From Verrucomicrobiota bacterium (GTDB lineage: Bacteria; Verrucomicrobiota; Verrucomicrobiia; Opitutales; Opitutaceae): a stretch of 36,298 nucleotides of DNA. The stretch covers positions 1 through 36,298 of the forward strand of contig CANIWJ010000028.1 in the NCBI GenBank assembly GCA_947471035.1, read 5' to 3'. Below the pieces are notes generated by a model, which worked only from the letters and a program-made list of their open reading frames with translations, had not been told where the DNA came from and did not search any database. Below, in pieces: positions 28,191 through 35,795 of the stretch. Made by a program: the position numbers and the translations under genes. The first letter of the stretch is position 1. Every line of letters begins with the position of its first letter.

Positions 28191-28209
28191 AAAACCACAA
28201 AACACCCTG

Positions 28210-28248
28210 CCCCGCCCCACCCTCCAGCCAGGGTGCGGCGGGGTTTTT
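28210..28248 (+). terminator. Intrinsic terminator after the PRC-barrel operon
   Basis: A strong GC stem, CCCCGCC/GGCGGGG with inner CACCCT/AGGGTG (28210-28223 with 28230-28243, one mismatch), runs into TTTTT (28244-28248). It lies 19 bp after the last stop. Confidence 0.85.
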
Positions 28249-28326
28249 CATGGCCTAAACTCGCGCGCCAATACTGCGCGCACCGGGACCGGGCTACTAG
28301 TCATCACGCAAGCTCCCTTTTTAACC

Positions 28327-28357
28327 AAAAAAAAAGGCCGACGCACATGCGTCGGCC
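28327..28357 (-). terminator. Intrinsic terminator after the BON-domain gene
   Basis: On the minus strand a perfect 10-bp stem GGCCGACGCA/TGCGTCGGCC (28348-28357 with 28336-28345, CA loop) is followed by a run of nine T (28335-28327). It is 54 bp after the BON gene stop. Confidence 0.9.
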
Positions 28358-28411
28358 GAACTGACATCGACTCCCAACAATAACACGGGAGCTTGCCTCA
28401 ATCTAAACCAC

Positions 28412-29155
28412 TCAGGACTTAACCGTCATGTTGTTAACGACGGACTTAACGCCCCGGACGTCCTGCGCAAGCTTGGTGACCAAGGTCTTTTCCGCATCCG
28501 AACTCGCGTCTCCACTGATCACAACGATACCGTCAACGGTCGTAACCTTCGTCTTCAGCGCGCTGGTGGCCTTATGGTGCAACAAGGCGTATTTGAGCTG
28601 GCTGGTGATGGATGCATCGTCGATGCGATCGCCCACGTTATCGGACTTGGGCATGGGCTCTTTTACCACGATGTCGTTCTTAACCGACTTAACCCAATCG
28701 ATCTCCTTGGCGTAAACCTCGGTGAGCTCCTTCTGGGCTTGGTTTTCAGCTGTACCGCCGAGGGTCACGATGCCGTCCTTGACCGCCACCGTGGTGCTAG
28801 AGGCACTGACATTGGCCTTCACCAAAAGTCGGCTGCGAATCTTGAGTGCAATCCAGCCGTCGGAATGCTCGGGCTGGTCGGACTTGATCGTAATCTCGTT
28901 CTTCACCGCGACGACGCCGGGCAAGTTTTCCACCGTGTCGGCGGCGAGCGCCTTGTCGTCGGAATCCTGCACCGAACCGGTGAGGGTCACGATGCCATCC
29001 TTGGCCTTCACCGTCACGTGATTCTCCAAGACGGTGCGGTAGTTAAAGGAAGCCTTGGCGGCCTCCTCGATTTTGTTGTCGGTCTCGGACGAGGCGAAGG
29101 CCAAGATCGGACTGGCGGTAATAACGAGCAGAGCAGACAGATTTTTGATTTTCAT
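28412..29155 (-). CDS. Periplasmic protein with three BON domains
   Basis: This is a 247-residue exported protein with a signal peptide (about 1-22, cleavage near ILAFA-SS). Three BON modules follow, each with the DGIV(T/V)LxG pattern: KDGIVTLTGSVQD (first), KDGIVTLGGTAEN (second) and VDGIVVISGDASS (third), and VKN(E/D/N) endings. The layout is like OsmY of E. coli, a periplasmic, stress-induced protein thought to bind membranes. No lipobox is present. A strong terminator follows. The upstream neighbour, a response regulator, lies on the same strand 74 bp away but the gap has no terminator that I see. Confidence 0.92.
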   Translation of the reverse strand: MKIKNLSALLVITASPILAFASSETDNKIEEAAKASFNYRTVLENHVTVKAKDGIVTLTGSVQDSDDKALAADTVENLPGVVAVKNEITIKSDQPEHSDGWIALKIRSRLLVKANVSASSTTVAVKDGIVTLGGTAENQAQKELTEVYAKEIDWVKSVKNDIVVKEPMPKSDNVGDRIDDASITSQLKYALLHHKATSALKTKVTTVDGIVVISGDASSDAEKTLVTKLAQDVRGVKSVVNNMTVKS

Positions 29156-29229
29156 AGATAGGACTGGATCAACATCCTAACCGACCCAAGTAAGCCCAGC
29201 CATGGGGCCTTGCCCTACCTGTAATCGCT

Positions 29230-29925
29230 TCAAACTGGATCAGACGTAGTGCGTTGAATACTACTCTCGATCACGCCGGTCGCGATGGCGTGACGGGTCA
29301 ACCCGGCGGTGTCGTGGATATTGAGCTTATCCATCAAATGCTGCCGGTGCTTCTCGACCGTTTTGATGCTGATCCCCAACACGCCGGCGATCTGCTTGTT
29401 GGCCGAGCCTTCGGCGACGAGTTGCAACACTTCAGCTTCGCGACTGGTCAGTCGCGCGGCATCGACGCGCCGCATACCCTCGCGATCCCGCGGCCGGGCT
29501 GCTTCATCCTTCATGCGTCGCGCGATGCGCGGACTAAAATACGCCCTACCAGCGGCAACCTCGCGAATCGCCTTGGTGAGGATTTCCGCCGAGGTCTGCT
29601 TTTCTAAAAATCCCGCCACTCCCATCGCCACGGCACGTTGCACATATTCATCATCCGCATGCGCAGAAAGAATCAGCACCCGTGTTAGCGGCTCAAATTC
29701 AAATATCTGCCGCGCCGCCTCCAAACCGTTTAACTCGGGCATGGCCACATCCATAAGCACGACCTGTGGCCGCAGACTTCGCGCTAGCGCCACTGCTTCA
29801 CGTCCATCGCGCGCTTCGCCCACGATCACAAAATGGCCATCCGCATTGAGCAGAGCACAGAGCCCCTGCCGTACGATAGAATGATCGTCGGCCAATAAAA
29901 CCGTTATTTTGGAAGGTGATGTCAT
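29230..29925 (-). CDS. NarL/FixJ-family response regulator
   Basis: This is a 231-residue two-component regulator. The receiver (about 6-120) has ADDH, the phospho-acceptor in VVLMDVAMPELNG (D near residue 58), and the LSAHADD and EKQTSA (Lys) segments. The LuxR-type HTH (about 165-225) has LTSREAEVLQLVAEGSANKQ and KTVEKHRQHLMDKL. The ATG at 29925 (MTSPSKI) is preferred; a 16-residue extension lies upstream. It should activate or repress genes on phosphorylation by an unlinked histidine kinase. No kinase is adjacent. The 74-bp spacing to the BON gene makes that gene a possible partner or target, but this is a guess. Confidence 0.93.
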   Translation of the reverse strand: MTSPSKITVLLADDHSIVRQGLCALLNADGHFVIVGEARDGREAVALARSLRPQVVLMDVAMPELNGLEAARQIFEFEPLTRVLILSAHADDEYVQRAVAMGVAGFLEKQTSAEILTKAIREVAAGRAYFSPRIARRMKDEAARPRDREGMRRVDAARLTSREAEVLQLVAEGSANKQIAGVLGISIKTVEKHRQHLMDKLNIHDTAGLTRHAIATGVIESSIQRTTSDPV

Positions 29926-30227
29926 GTTTTTTAAAAGTAAGCTCACTACCACCGCCGCTCCTCGCGTGTGCATCCCGCACGGGCTGGGGGTATAGACCCG
30001 AGCCTGCCGTGGACGCGGTATTTAGCACCGCCCCCCGCGAATAAGCCATAGGTTAATACCCTACCTAACGCCACCCACCCAGGGAGCCGCAGCCGCCAAA
30101 CCCGTCAACCTGCATCATGAATGGCGGTAAACACCCCATCGAAATCCAACCGCCAAATCGGCATAATATAAGCCTCCCTAACCTAACTGATTCCCCACTC
30201 CGCCTCCACATTCCAATCATTTCAGTT
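29926..30227. other. Intergenic region upstream of the response regulator and small ORF
   Basis: This 302-bp region has no coding signal I trust and is divergent for the response regulator and the small plus-strand gene. It holds one 5-bp hairpin GCGGT/ACCGC (30015-30019/30027-30031). No canonical promoter boxes were found. Confidence 0.35.
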
Positions 30228-30443
30228 ATGCCCGCAGCCCTAACCGCGCCCTCAACGCGCCTTAACTACCGGCCGACTCACCTCCAGGTGACGCGTGCCA
30301 TGATTTCTGCCCACACCCGTGATCTCGCCGCCCGGGCTGGACACACTCCGCCCTACGTATCCCAAGCCGATTATGAACAAGCCAAACTAGAGCTCACCGG
30401 AGTGTCCGACTTCGAGCGGCAAAACGCTCTTATCCTGCCTTAA
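30228..30443 (+). CDS. Small hypothetical protein
   Basis: This is a 71-residue product when started at the ATG 30228 (MPAALTAP); an upstream ATG at 30117 would add 37 low-complexity residues. The core ISAHTRDLAARAGHTPPYVSQADYEQAKLELTG has two short helices and resembles small DUF2934-like proteins (RAY-ELW-AGRP pattern), but the match is weak. It stands alone before the YdeI-family gene, 60 bp away on the same strand. The function is unknown. Confidence 0.5.
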   Translation: MPAALTAPSTRLNYRPTHLQVTRAMISAHTRDLAARAGHTPPYVSQADYEQAKLELTGVSDFERQNALILP

Positions 30444-30503
30444 AACTTCCTCAGGCCTGCGGTTAGTTGCTCCCTCCATCATGTATCGGCTAAGTTTCAC
30501 GAC

Positions 30504-31025
30504 ATGGGAAAACCTGCGTCACACCGATTCATCGCAAGCTTGGTTCGGCTCGATCACGGCCTTCGCCACCACGCTCTTCCCGTGCCCGACGCCGTCGCTG
30601 CCGCTCTCAAGACCTCCGGAGTACGCCGAATGCTCGTGTCCCTCCAAGGTATTACATACCGGCGCGCACTGCAAAACCACGCCGATGGCGGCAGTTACTT
30701 TGTTCTCGGCCAAGACCTGCTCAAAACCATCGGTCTCAAGCTTGGCGGACAAATCACCGTCGAACTCCGCCCAGACCCGCAACCGGATGACACCCAGACG
30801 CCCGAAGAACTGTTGCTCGTCCTGCAACAAGCCCCTGAAGCCCTCGCCCGCTGGCAAAGCTTCACGCCCGGTCGGCAACGCTCCCTCGCACTGTATGTGC
30901 ATACCGCAAAACAGGAAGCCACCCGCATCAAACGCGCTTGGGAACTCGCTGATAAAATCCGCACCCACTCCCTTTACTCTGATCGTCTGCAATCCCCAAA
31001 ATCAACCACTAGACCAAAGCCGTAA
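30504..31025 (+). CDS. DUF1905/YdeI-family protein
   Basis: This is a 173-residue protein. The first half matches a DUF1905-type beta fold (HALPVPDAVAAALKTSGVRRMLVSLQG, SYFVLGQDLLKTIGLKLGG). The C-terminal part matches the YdeI/OmpD-associated helical module (ALARWQSFTPGRQRSLALYVHTAKQ, ATRIKRAWELADKI). Proteins of this group have been linked to bacteriocin or peptide tolerance in other bacteria, but the mechanism is not known. The ATG at 30504 gives a normal N-terminus. A weak 6-bp stem with a T run after the stop (31016-31038) may end the transcript. Confidence 0.78.
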   Translation: MGKPASHRFIASLVRLDHGLRHHALPVPDAVAAALKTSGVRRMLVSLQGITYRRALQNHADGGSYFVLGQDLLKTIGLKLGGQITVELRPDPQPDDTQTPEELLLVLQQAPEALARWQSFTPGRQRSLALYVHTAKQEATRIKRAWELADKIRTHSLYSDRLQSPKSTTRPKP

Positions 31026-31240
31026 GCCCAAGGCTTTTTTGACAAATACTACACGAATTGAGCCAATAATTGCGTCATATGGGCGCACCTTTGGCCCCTA
31101 AGTCCGTTCCATGTCGGCCTCAATCCAGTTCATATTTTTTGGAACCATTTGTCCTAAAGTAGTTCAGAGCAGTTGCCCGATGATAAGTCCGAGTTGGCCC
31201 GAAACGTTCTGAGTTACAGCACCCTTCGTCCTTAAACATC

Positions 31241-32485
31241 ATGTCCGCCACCACCTATTCCAGCGACACCAACAGCCCAAGCAACAGCACGATGGCCGTC
31301 GATTCCGTGCCGTCGTTTTTGGAGCCGATTCGGGCGGCGGCCGCGCCTTCTGAAACTCCGGAGCGCAACAACCTGCAGCTCTACCTCCAGGAAATCGGCA
31401 AGACCCCGCTCCTGACCATCGACGAGGAAGTACGCCTCGCCAAACGCATCCTCAAAGGCGACAAAGCCGCGCGCGATCACATGATCTCGGCCAATCTGCG
31501 CCTCGTGGTGAAGATCGCCATGGACTACAAGGATTTCGGCCTACCGCTGCTCGACCTCATCAGCGAGGGTAACATCGGCCTGATCAAGGCGGTGGAACGC
31601 TTCGACCCGGACAAGGGTGGCAAACTCTCCACCTACGCCGCTTGGTGGATAAAACAGTCGATTAAACGCGCCCTCGCCAACCAGTCGAAAACCATCCGCC
31701 TGCCCGTCCATTTGGTGGACAAAATCTCCAAAATGCGCCGCACCGCCATGGCGCTCACCGAGGAGCTTGGCCGCGAGCCCACCGACGAAGAGATCGCAAT
31801 CGAACTCCAGATTCCCACCAGCAAGGTAGCCCACCTGAAATCGGTCAGCGTGCGCCCGGCATCCCTCGACGCTCCAATCGGTGAAGACGGCGATTCCACT
31901 ACTTTTGGAGAAATTGTCGGCGACGAAAACGCCGCCAGCCCCTTCGAACAACTGCGCGACAGCACCCAGAATACCGCGCTGCGTAGCTTGGTGGACTCCC
32001 TCGATCCACGCGAAGCGGAGATCATTCGCTACCGTTTCGGCCTCGATAACCGCGACGAGCTCACCCTCGAAGAAGTCGGGGCCAAGTTCCGCGTCACCCG
32101 CGAGCGCGTGCGCCAGCTCCAAAACCTTGCGCTCTCCAAGATGCGCAAAGCCATCACCGAGCAGGAGGAGCAACGCACCACCGAAGAGATCGAAATTGAG
32201 GACAAGCAGCGCGCCCGCGAGCAGATCATTCGTGAATTCATCTCCTCCCGCACCACCGAGTCCGAGAAATCCACGCAGATCAACCGCCGCCCTGGTTCCT
32301 CTGTGCCGGCCAAAGTTCACCCCTCGACTGCCGCCCGTTTAGCCGCCGCCGCCGCCAAAGAGGCGACCAAACCCGCCGCCAACGCCAAAACCACGGGCAA
32401 ACCCGCCAAGCCGGTCTCCGCCCTATCGCCCTTCGCGCCCAAGGCCGCCGGCCGCCTCGGCACCAAGCTTTACGGCGGTCGTTAA
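31241..32485 (+). CDS. Sigma-70 family RNA polymerase sigma factor with C-terminal tail
   Basis: This is a 414-residue sigma factor. Region 1.2 (NNLQLYLQEIGKTPLLT, about 43-59), region 2 (about 84-155; SANLRLVVKIAMDY, LISEGNIGLIKAVERFDP, STYAAWWIKQSIKRAL), region 3 (about 160-225) and region 4 (about 245-305; ELTLEEVGAKFRVTRERVRQL) are intact. Region 1.1 is missing, as in group 2 factors; the alternative is a short primary RpoD. After region 4.2 comes an extra 109 residues, Ala/Lys/Pro-rich with RAREQIIREF, which is unusual since 4.2 normally ends the protein. No anti-sigma gene is adjacent. Confidence 0.9.
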   Translation: MSATTYSSDTNSPSNSTMAVDSVPSFLEPIRAAAAPSETPERNNLQLYLQEIGKTPLLTIDEEVRLAKRILKGDKAARDHMISANLRLVVKIAMDYKDFGLPLLDLISEGNIGLIKAVERFDPDKGGKLSTYAAWWIKQSIKRALANQSKTIRLPVHLVDKISKMRRTAMALTEELGREPTDEEIAIELQIPTSKVAHLKSVSVRPASLDAPIGEDGDSTTFGEIVGDENAASPFEQLRDSTQNTALRSLVDSLDPREAEIIRYRFGLDNRDELTLEEVGAKFRVTRERVRQLQNLALSKMRKAITEQEEQRTTEEIEIEDKQRAREQIIREFISSRTTESEKSTQINRRPGSSVPAKVHPSTAARLAAAAAKEATKPAANAKTTGKPAKPVSALSPFAPKAAGRLGTKLYGGR

Positions 32486-32493
32486 GAGCCTGA

Positions 32494-32976
32494 CTAGTTT
32501 GCCGTTGGTCGCTTGCGACGCAGCCCGCGCAGCGACCAACCCGCCAGCACCAGATTAGCCACTGCCGCGTGCGCCGGAGCGCCGGTCGCAAGTGCCACCA
32601 CCATCCCCGAGCCGCTTAGCAAAAGCACCACCGCGTCCGAGCCGCTGCGAGCACCCAGTCGCCATTGCGTGACTGCCACTACCAGCCAAAACGCCGCTCC
32701 AGTACCCAGAGAAGCCCGCCCAAAACGCGTCGCGTTCACCCATGCTTCGGAGTCGCGGGCCAACAGAACCGACAGCAGCCAGAACAAGACTTGGTTAAAA
32801 CCGACGAAGGCCAGTGTGAGCGCCGTGCCTAGCGCGGCATTGATCGGAAATTGACCCTGCGCATCCACCGGCACGCGAGCCGCCAGAGCGCAACCGGAAC
32901 AACAGTAAACCGGACGGCCTGGCGCGACGCGCCCCACCACGAACGGCAGACTACAGTGTTCGCAGATTACCTTCAT
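32494..32976 (-). CDS. Small membrane protein with metal-binding N-terminus
   Basis: This is a 160-residue protein. The N-terminal 30 residues have CEHCSLPF then CCSGC, the pattern of the metal-binding domain found at the start of some heavy-metal P-type ATPases (PF12156-like). Four hydrophobic segments follow (about 47-70, 88-105, 113-130, 135-150). No ATPase domain is present, so it is an orphan copy of that domain fused to a membrane part. It could be a metal sensor or assembly factor, but nothing nearby supports a partner. The stop lies 8 bp from the convergent sigma factor stop. Confidence 0.68.
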   Translation of the reverse strand: MKVICEHCSLPFVVGRVAPGRPVYCCSGCALAARVPVDAQGQFPINAALGTALTLAFVGFNQVLFWLLSVLLARDSEAWVNATRFGRASLGTGAAFWLVVAVTQWRLGARSGSDAVVLLLSGSGMVVALATGAPAHAAVANLVLAGWSLRGLRRKRPTAN

Positions 32977-32993
32977 CGCCAGGTTGCGCCCGC

Positions 32994-33542
32994 CTAGTCG
33001 AGCTTGTCGCCGAAGCCACCGCGTTCATCACTATCACTCGCCTCGTCGTCCTCATTCCCCGCCGAACGGCCGGACTCGGGACCACCACGCAAAATCGCAC
33101 TATCGAGATGCTGGATCACCAGCTCCTGAATCGTGCCCAAGAAAACGTAGCACATGTAGGGCTTTTGCAGCGGCACGGTGATGTCCTCCAAGTCCACGCT
33201 GCCGCTCTCCAGTTGTTCGTCTTCGAGTACCTTCAAATCATGCCGCCGCAGGCGCAGGCGCAGAGCCGAACACGCGCGCACGATCACCTCCGCGTTCTCC
33301 TCGTCGAACGCCACCACGCCGTTTACGAAGAAATCGCTGTTAAACAACCCCATCAGGGCGTGCAGCTCCTCGTGCTGGCCCTTGAGCAACTCGGCTTTCC
33401 ATTCGTCGCGAAAATCGGCGTCAATATCCTCTAGCGTGAGCGGCGCGGCGATTTGGGCTTCGAGCACGTCGCTGGACGCCTTCATCAGGTCGAGCAAGGG
33501 GGCGACAACCGGCAGACTTAGTTTTACCTCAATGCGTTTCAT
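32994..33542 (-). CDS. Hypothetical protein next to ClpS (DUF2017-like)
   Basis: This is a 182-residue acidic protein. The N-terminus (KRIEVKLSLPVVAPLLDLMKAS) is followed by a helical core with DEWKAELLKGQHEELHALMG, and a segment with VIVRACSALRLRLRRHDLKVLEDE. The order of a hydrophobic start, an acidic helix and an ALRLRLG-like block recalls DUF2017, a gene often paired with clpS in actinobacteria. I cannot confirm the family. It overlaps the clpS 3' end by 14 bp, so it is translated from the same message. The C-terminus is a run of Glu/Asp/Ser. A ClpS/Clp-protease-related role is inferred from position only. Confidence 0.6.
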   Translation of the reverse strand: MKRIEVKLSLPVVAPLLDLMKASSDVLEAQIAAPLTLEDIDADFRDEWKAELLKGQHEELHALMGLFNSDFFVNGVVAFDEENAEVIVRACSALRLRLRRHDLKVLEDEQLESGSVDLEDITVPLQKPYMCYVFLGTIQELVIQHLDSAILRGGPESGRSAGNEDDEASDSDERGGFGDKLD

Positions 33543-33882
33543 CGGATTCGAGCACGGCGGTCAGATGCCATTGTTGCAGGGCGAAAGCGTAGAGTTCGGC
33601 CTGCTCGCGCAGACCCGACCAGACCACCGAGCGCCCACGTTCATGGACCTCCATCATGTGTTTGCTCGCAAGCGCCTCGGAGAACCCGAAGACCTTGCGA
33701 AACACCAGCACGACGTAGCTCATCGTGTTCACCGGATCGTTGAGCACGACCACCCGCCACGGCCCCTGCGGCGTAAAGACGGTCTCGGTCTCCGCCACTT
33801 CCGCTGGCGCGACTCCGGTGCGCGTGCCCGCTTCACGCAAAGGGGTGCGCCCGGGCAGCAAAACTGGAAGCGTCACTGGCAT
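33529..33882 (-). CDS. clpS: ATP-dependent Clp protease adaptor ClpS
   Basis: ClpS delivers N-degron substrates to ClpAP. The 117-residue protein has a disordered start (about 1-40) and the ClpS core: WRVVVLNDPVNTMSYVVLVFRKVFGFSEALASKHMMEVHERGRSVVWSG, which contains the N-degron-binding VLNDPVNTM and the conserved His in MEVHE. The start ATG shares its A with the proS stop (TGATG), so expression is coupled to proS. The 3' end overlaps the next gene by 14 bp. proS-clpS linkage is unusual and probably local. Confidence 0.94.
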   Translation of the reverse strand: MPVTLPVLLPGRTPLREAGTRTGVAPAEVAETETVFTPQGPWRVVVLNDPVNTMSYVVLVFRKVFGFSEALASKHMMEVHERGRSVVWSGLREQAELYAFALQQWHLTAVLESDETH

Positions 33883-35672
33883 CAGGCGGCAACCCCTTGG
33901 GCGTTCGCACGCACCAACTCGGCGAGTCTGGCGGGGGCGTCGGCCACCGCGATTTTCTGCACCTCTTTGAACGCACGGGGCTTCAATTCGATGATACCGT
34001 CCTTCAGGCCTTTGCCGCCGATCACGATGCGAACCGGAATGCCAATCAGATCGGCATCCTTGAACTTAACGCCCGGACGCTCGTCGCGGTCGTCGAGCAA
34101 CACATCGGCACCGGCCGCTTCGGCGGCGGCGGCGAGTTTCTCCGCCATTTCCAGCGCTTCGGGCAGCTTCGGATCGAGCAGGCAGATCAACACCTGGAAA
34201 GGCGCGACCGCCCAGGGCCAGATGATGCCGTCGGCATCGTGGCTCTGCTCGATGATCGCCTGAAGCGTGCGGCTCACGCCGATGCCGTAGCAGCCCATCA
34301 CCATGGGGTGCGATTGCTTCTGATCGTCGGTGTACACCGCGCCGAACTTATCCGCGTATTTGGTGCCGAGTTTGAAAATATGGCCGACCTCGATTCCGCG
34401 CTTCGACTGCAAGGGCAGACCGGAGACGGGGCAGGGCTCGCCAGTGCGCACGCGGCGAAAATCGCCAAACTTCGTGATGGCGAGGTCACGGGTCACATTG
34501 ACGTTCTTCAAATGGAAGCCGTCCTCGTTGGCCCCGGTCACACCGTTGCCGATCAGGCGGATGGCATGATCGGCAAATACTCCGGCCAGCGCGTCGGGGT
34601 TTTTGATTGTGCCTTTGACCGCCCCGAGCGAACCCGGTTTGGCCCCAAGGACCGGCTCGATTTCTTCGGCCGTGGCGGCCCGGAAAAGGGTGAAGCCGAG
34701 GGAGCCCAGCTTGGCCTCTTCCAGCTCATCACTGCCCCGCAGAATGACCAGGAAGGGCTTGCCGTCGCCCATGTAAACAAGGGTTTTGAACTGGCTGTCA
34801 CCGGAAACGGCATACGGAGCGGCCGCCAACTGGGCGATGGTGACGACGCCGGGAGTGGCGAATTTCTCCACCGCGCCGGCCGGGGCGGCATCGGCGAGAT
34901 CCTTGGGCACTAGGGCGCTGGAGGCCTTCTCGCGGTTGGCCGCATAGCCGGCGTCGGAGTAGATCACATCATCGTCGCCGATCTCGGCCGGGACCATGAA
35001 CTCGTGGGAGTAACTGCCGCCCATCACGCCGGTATCGGCCTCGACCGCGATGGCCTTTACCCCGATGCGTTTGAAGAACGCCTCGTAGGAGGCCTTCATC
35101 GCGAGGTAGCTCTTCACCGCACCGGCGTCGTCGGCATCGAAGGAGTAGGCGTCCATCATCACGAACTCGCGAGCGCGCATCAAACCGTAGCGCGGACGGA
35201 TTTCGTTACGGAATTTGGTCGCGATTTGATAAAAGTTTTTCGGCAGATCCCGGTAGCTGGTGATCTCCTGCTTGACGAGCGGGGTAATGATTTCCTCGTG
35301 GGTCGGCCCAAGGACAAACTCCGGCTCTTTGGCGCGCCCCTTGCCGGCGCCGGCGTGGTCGGTGCGAAACATGATCTCGCGGGCGGCCGCCCAGCGCGGG
35401 CCCTGTTCCCAGAGCTCAACTGGATGGATGTGAGGCATCCACAACTCGATGGCCCCGGCGCGACCTTGGAACGGTTGTTCACGTTCCAGTTCCTCGCGGC
35501 AGATCGCGGAGAGCTTTTGCATGACGCGCAGACCGAGCGGCATGAACGTGTAGAGACCGCCGCTCAACTTGCGGACCAACCCGGCGCGAACCAAGAGCTT
35601 GTGCGAAGCGATTTCGGCGTCGGCGGGGCTTTCCTTGAGCGTAGGGACGAAGTAGTGGGACCAGCGTTTCAT
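33882..35672 (-). CDS. proS: Prolyl-tRNA synthetase (bacterial type with editing domain)
   Basis: ProS charges tRNA-Pro. The 596-residue protein has the class II motifs: motif 1 region (GLYTFMPLGLRV), motif 2 (FRNEIRPRYGLMRAREF) and motif 3 (GCYGIGVSRTLQAI). A YbaK-like cis-editing domain is inserted between motifs 2 and 3 (about residues 225-395), and the C-terminal anticodon-binding domain follows. The start is the ATG at 35672 (MKRWSHYF), the usual N-terminus; a longer frame would add 23 residues. Its stop overlaps the clpS start, so clpS and the DUF2017-like gene share its transcript. Confidence 0.97.
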   Translation of the reverse strand: MKRWSHYFVPTLKESPADAEIASHKLLVRAGLVRKLSGGLYTFMPLGLRVMQKLSAICREELEREQPFQGRAGAIELWMPHIHPVELWEQGPRWAAAREIMFRTDHAGAGKGRAKEPEFVLGPTHEEIITPLVKQEITSYRDLPKNFYQIATKFRNEIRPRYGLMRAREFVMMDAYSFDADDAGAVKSYLAMKASYEAFFKRIGVKAIAVEADTGVMGGSYSHEFMVPAEIGDDDVIYSDAGYAANREKASSALVPKDLADAAPAGAVEKFATPGVVTIAQLAAAPYAVSGDSQFKTLVYMGDGKPFLVILRGSDELEEAKLGSLGFTLFRAATAEEIEPVLGAKPGSLGAVKGTIKNPDALAGVFADHAIRLIGNGVTGANEDGFHLKNVNVTRDLAITKFGDFRRVRTGEPCPVSGLPLQSKRGIEVGHIFKLGTKYADKFGAVYTDDQKQSHPMVMGCYGIGVSRTLQAIIEQSHDADGIIWPWAVAPFQVLICLLDPKLPEALEMAEKLAAAAEAAGADVLLDDRDERPGVKFKDADLIGIPVRIVIGGKGLKDGIIELKPRAFKEVQKIAVADAPARLAELVRANAQGVAA

Positions 35673-35795
35673 GCGATGAGTCGCGTTACCAAACCCGCGC
35701 GCCCCGCCCTCGCAATCGTATTTCCCATTCTGCGGCCGCATTCTCCGCTCGTCATTCGCACGCGCTCCCGCGTCATAGGACGCTTAAACCTTCCT

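Noticed and set aside
31039..31070. TTGACA with AATAAT before the sigma factor gene
   Set aside because: The spacer would be 20 bp and the site is 170 bp from the start, next to the YdeI gene end. Not enough for a call.
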